Origin: Sycobia sp. Sy_11
Taxonomy: Eukaryota; Arthropoda; Insecta; Hymenoptera; Epichrysomallidae
Length of the DNA: 64,000 nt
Assembly: GCA_018907035.1 (NCBI GenBank)
Contig: JACCIC010000014.1
Location: 4,511,001 to 4,575,000, forward strand
Direction: 5' to 3'
The position numbers and the translations under genes were made by a program. Position 1 is the stretch's first letter, and every line of letters starts with the position of its first letter. The notes beneath the pieces are model-generated. The model did no database searches, had not been told where the DNA came from, and saw nothing but the letters and a program-made list of their open reading frames with translations. Of the stretch, positions 63,277 through 64,000 are shown piece after piece.

Positions 63277-63359
63277 GTAAGAAACCTTATCGATGCTTCG
63301 TGCGCAAACTCGCTCGCGGGGATTCAAAATTATATTCCGAATATTGCGCATTAGCCATT

Positions 63360-64000
63360 TATTTATTTATCAAAGTATAGGAAATCGCGTTAAAGCTATA
63401 ATTAAAGTTTATCTTTGAAATATCAATAAAATTTTTCAAAATTCCTACTTAATTTTGGCATTTTAATAGGCTAAAAGCCCATGCGGAAAGAACTTTTATT
63501 TATATTTTTAACAATCTCCGCACGATTAATTACGCTTTTATCGTCAAATTCAATTTTCCCCCTTATAACGTGTGTGAATATATCAAACATTTACAAAATA
63601 ATTGCAAATGATGCAATATATAATACTTTTACAAATATTTAAAATGGAATTTATTTTCCGAATTACTGGAGGTATTTTCGTTATATAAAAATATTATGAA
63701 TTTTGATGAAATTATAAGATTTCGAGAATATTTCTAAGACTTCATGATATATTATACAGAAAACCTTTAACTAATTTCCTATAGCAAAAATCTCCCTTTA
63801 ATGAAATTTCTACTTTAATTACGAACACTGAGCAATATTTGTATAGATATTACAGTATTTTTTTGTATAAGCTAATATAATTATAATGATAGACAATTCT
63901 AAAATATTAGAATGAGAATTAAAATTAAATTTATTTATTTATTTATTAAAGCAATAAAAATTCAATTAGTTCCTGAAAAGGTACCCCGATAGCTCTAAAT
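63360..64000. other. AT-rich non-coding DNA
   Basis: No exon, RNA gene or clear repeat seen in the last 640 bases. Confidence 0.55.

Overview
The window looks like animal (insect) nuclear DNA. It is AT-rich with sharply bounded GC-rich islands, full of CpG, and carries dozens of long (TA)n, (GA)n/(TC)n, (TG)n and (CG)n tracts. There is no bacterial-style gene packing, ribosome-binding site, operon, CRISPR array or rRNA. The CpG-rich islands in an AT-rich background would suit a hymenopteran such as an ant, bee or wasp, but that placement is inference from composition only.

Most of the 64 kb is non-coding. The one protein-coding element I can support well is a 5' exon on the + strand. An ATG at 33949 in a strong insect Kozak context opens a secretory signal peptide of about 23 residues, which runs straight into a consensus splice donor (GTAAGC) at 34019. 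This is the usual layout of a secreted or membrane protein whose signal peptide sits alone on an early exon ahead of a large intron. No matching downstream exon could be identified, so the gene is unnamed. The sequence upstream (about 32.3-33.9 kb) is GC-rich, carries GA, TC, AC and AT tracts plus short upstream ORFs, and is read as promoter and 5' leader.

Layout: AT-rich with a TA tract (1-4.2 kb); GC island (4.2-5.5); AT-rich with a degenerate 40-bp tandem repeat (5.5-7.1); GC island (7.1-8.2); long AT-rich tract (8.2-15.1); GC island (15.1-16.3); AT-rich (16.3-20.3); GC island (20.3-21.9); long AT-rich tract with an inverted-repeat element (21.9-30.1); GC-rich gene-start domain (30.1-35.9); AT-rich with a SINE-like insertion (35.9-37.2); GC domain (37.2-40.2); alternating AT and GC blocks (40.2-51.2); GC island (51.2-52.3); AT-rich with a perfect hairpin and a short tandem array (52.3-54.9); GC-rich, microsatellite-dense domain (54.9-62.9) with AT-rich interruptions; AT-rich end (62.9-64.0).

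The less expected material is repetitive: a 13-copy diverged 40-bp tandem array (6115-6640); a tRNA-derived SINE-like insertion with 12-bp target-site duplications (36673-36854); two short non-autonomous inverted-repeat elements (27037-27258, with a diverged partner at 2226-2325, and 50579-50841); and a perfect 17-bp hairpin (53134-53172). Islands with GA tracts spread along a gene-poor region suggest regulatory DNA in and around a long-intron developmental or neuronal gene, but this is inference.
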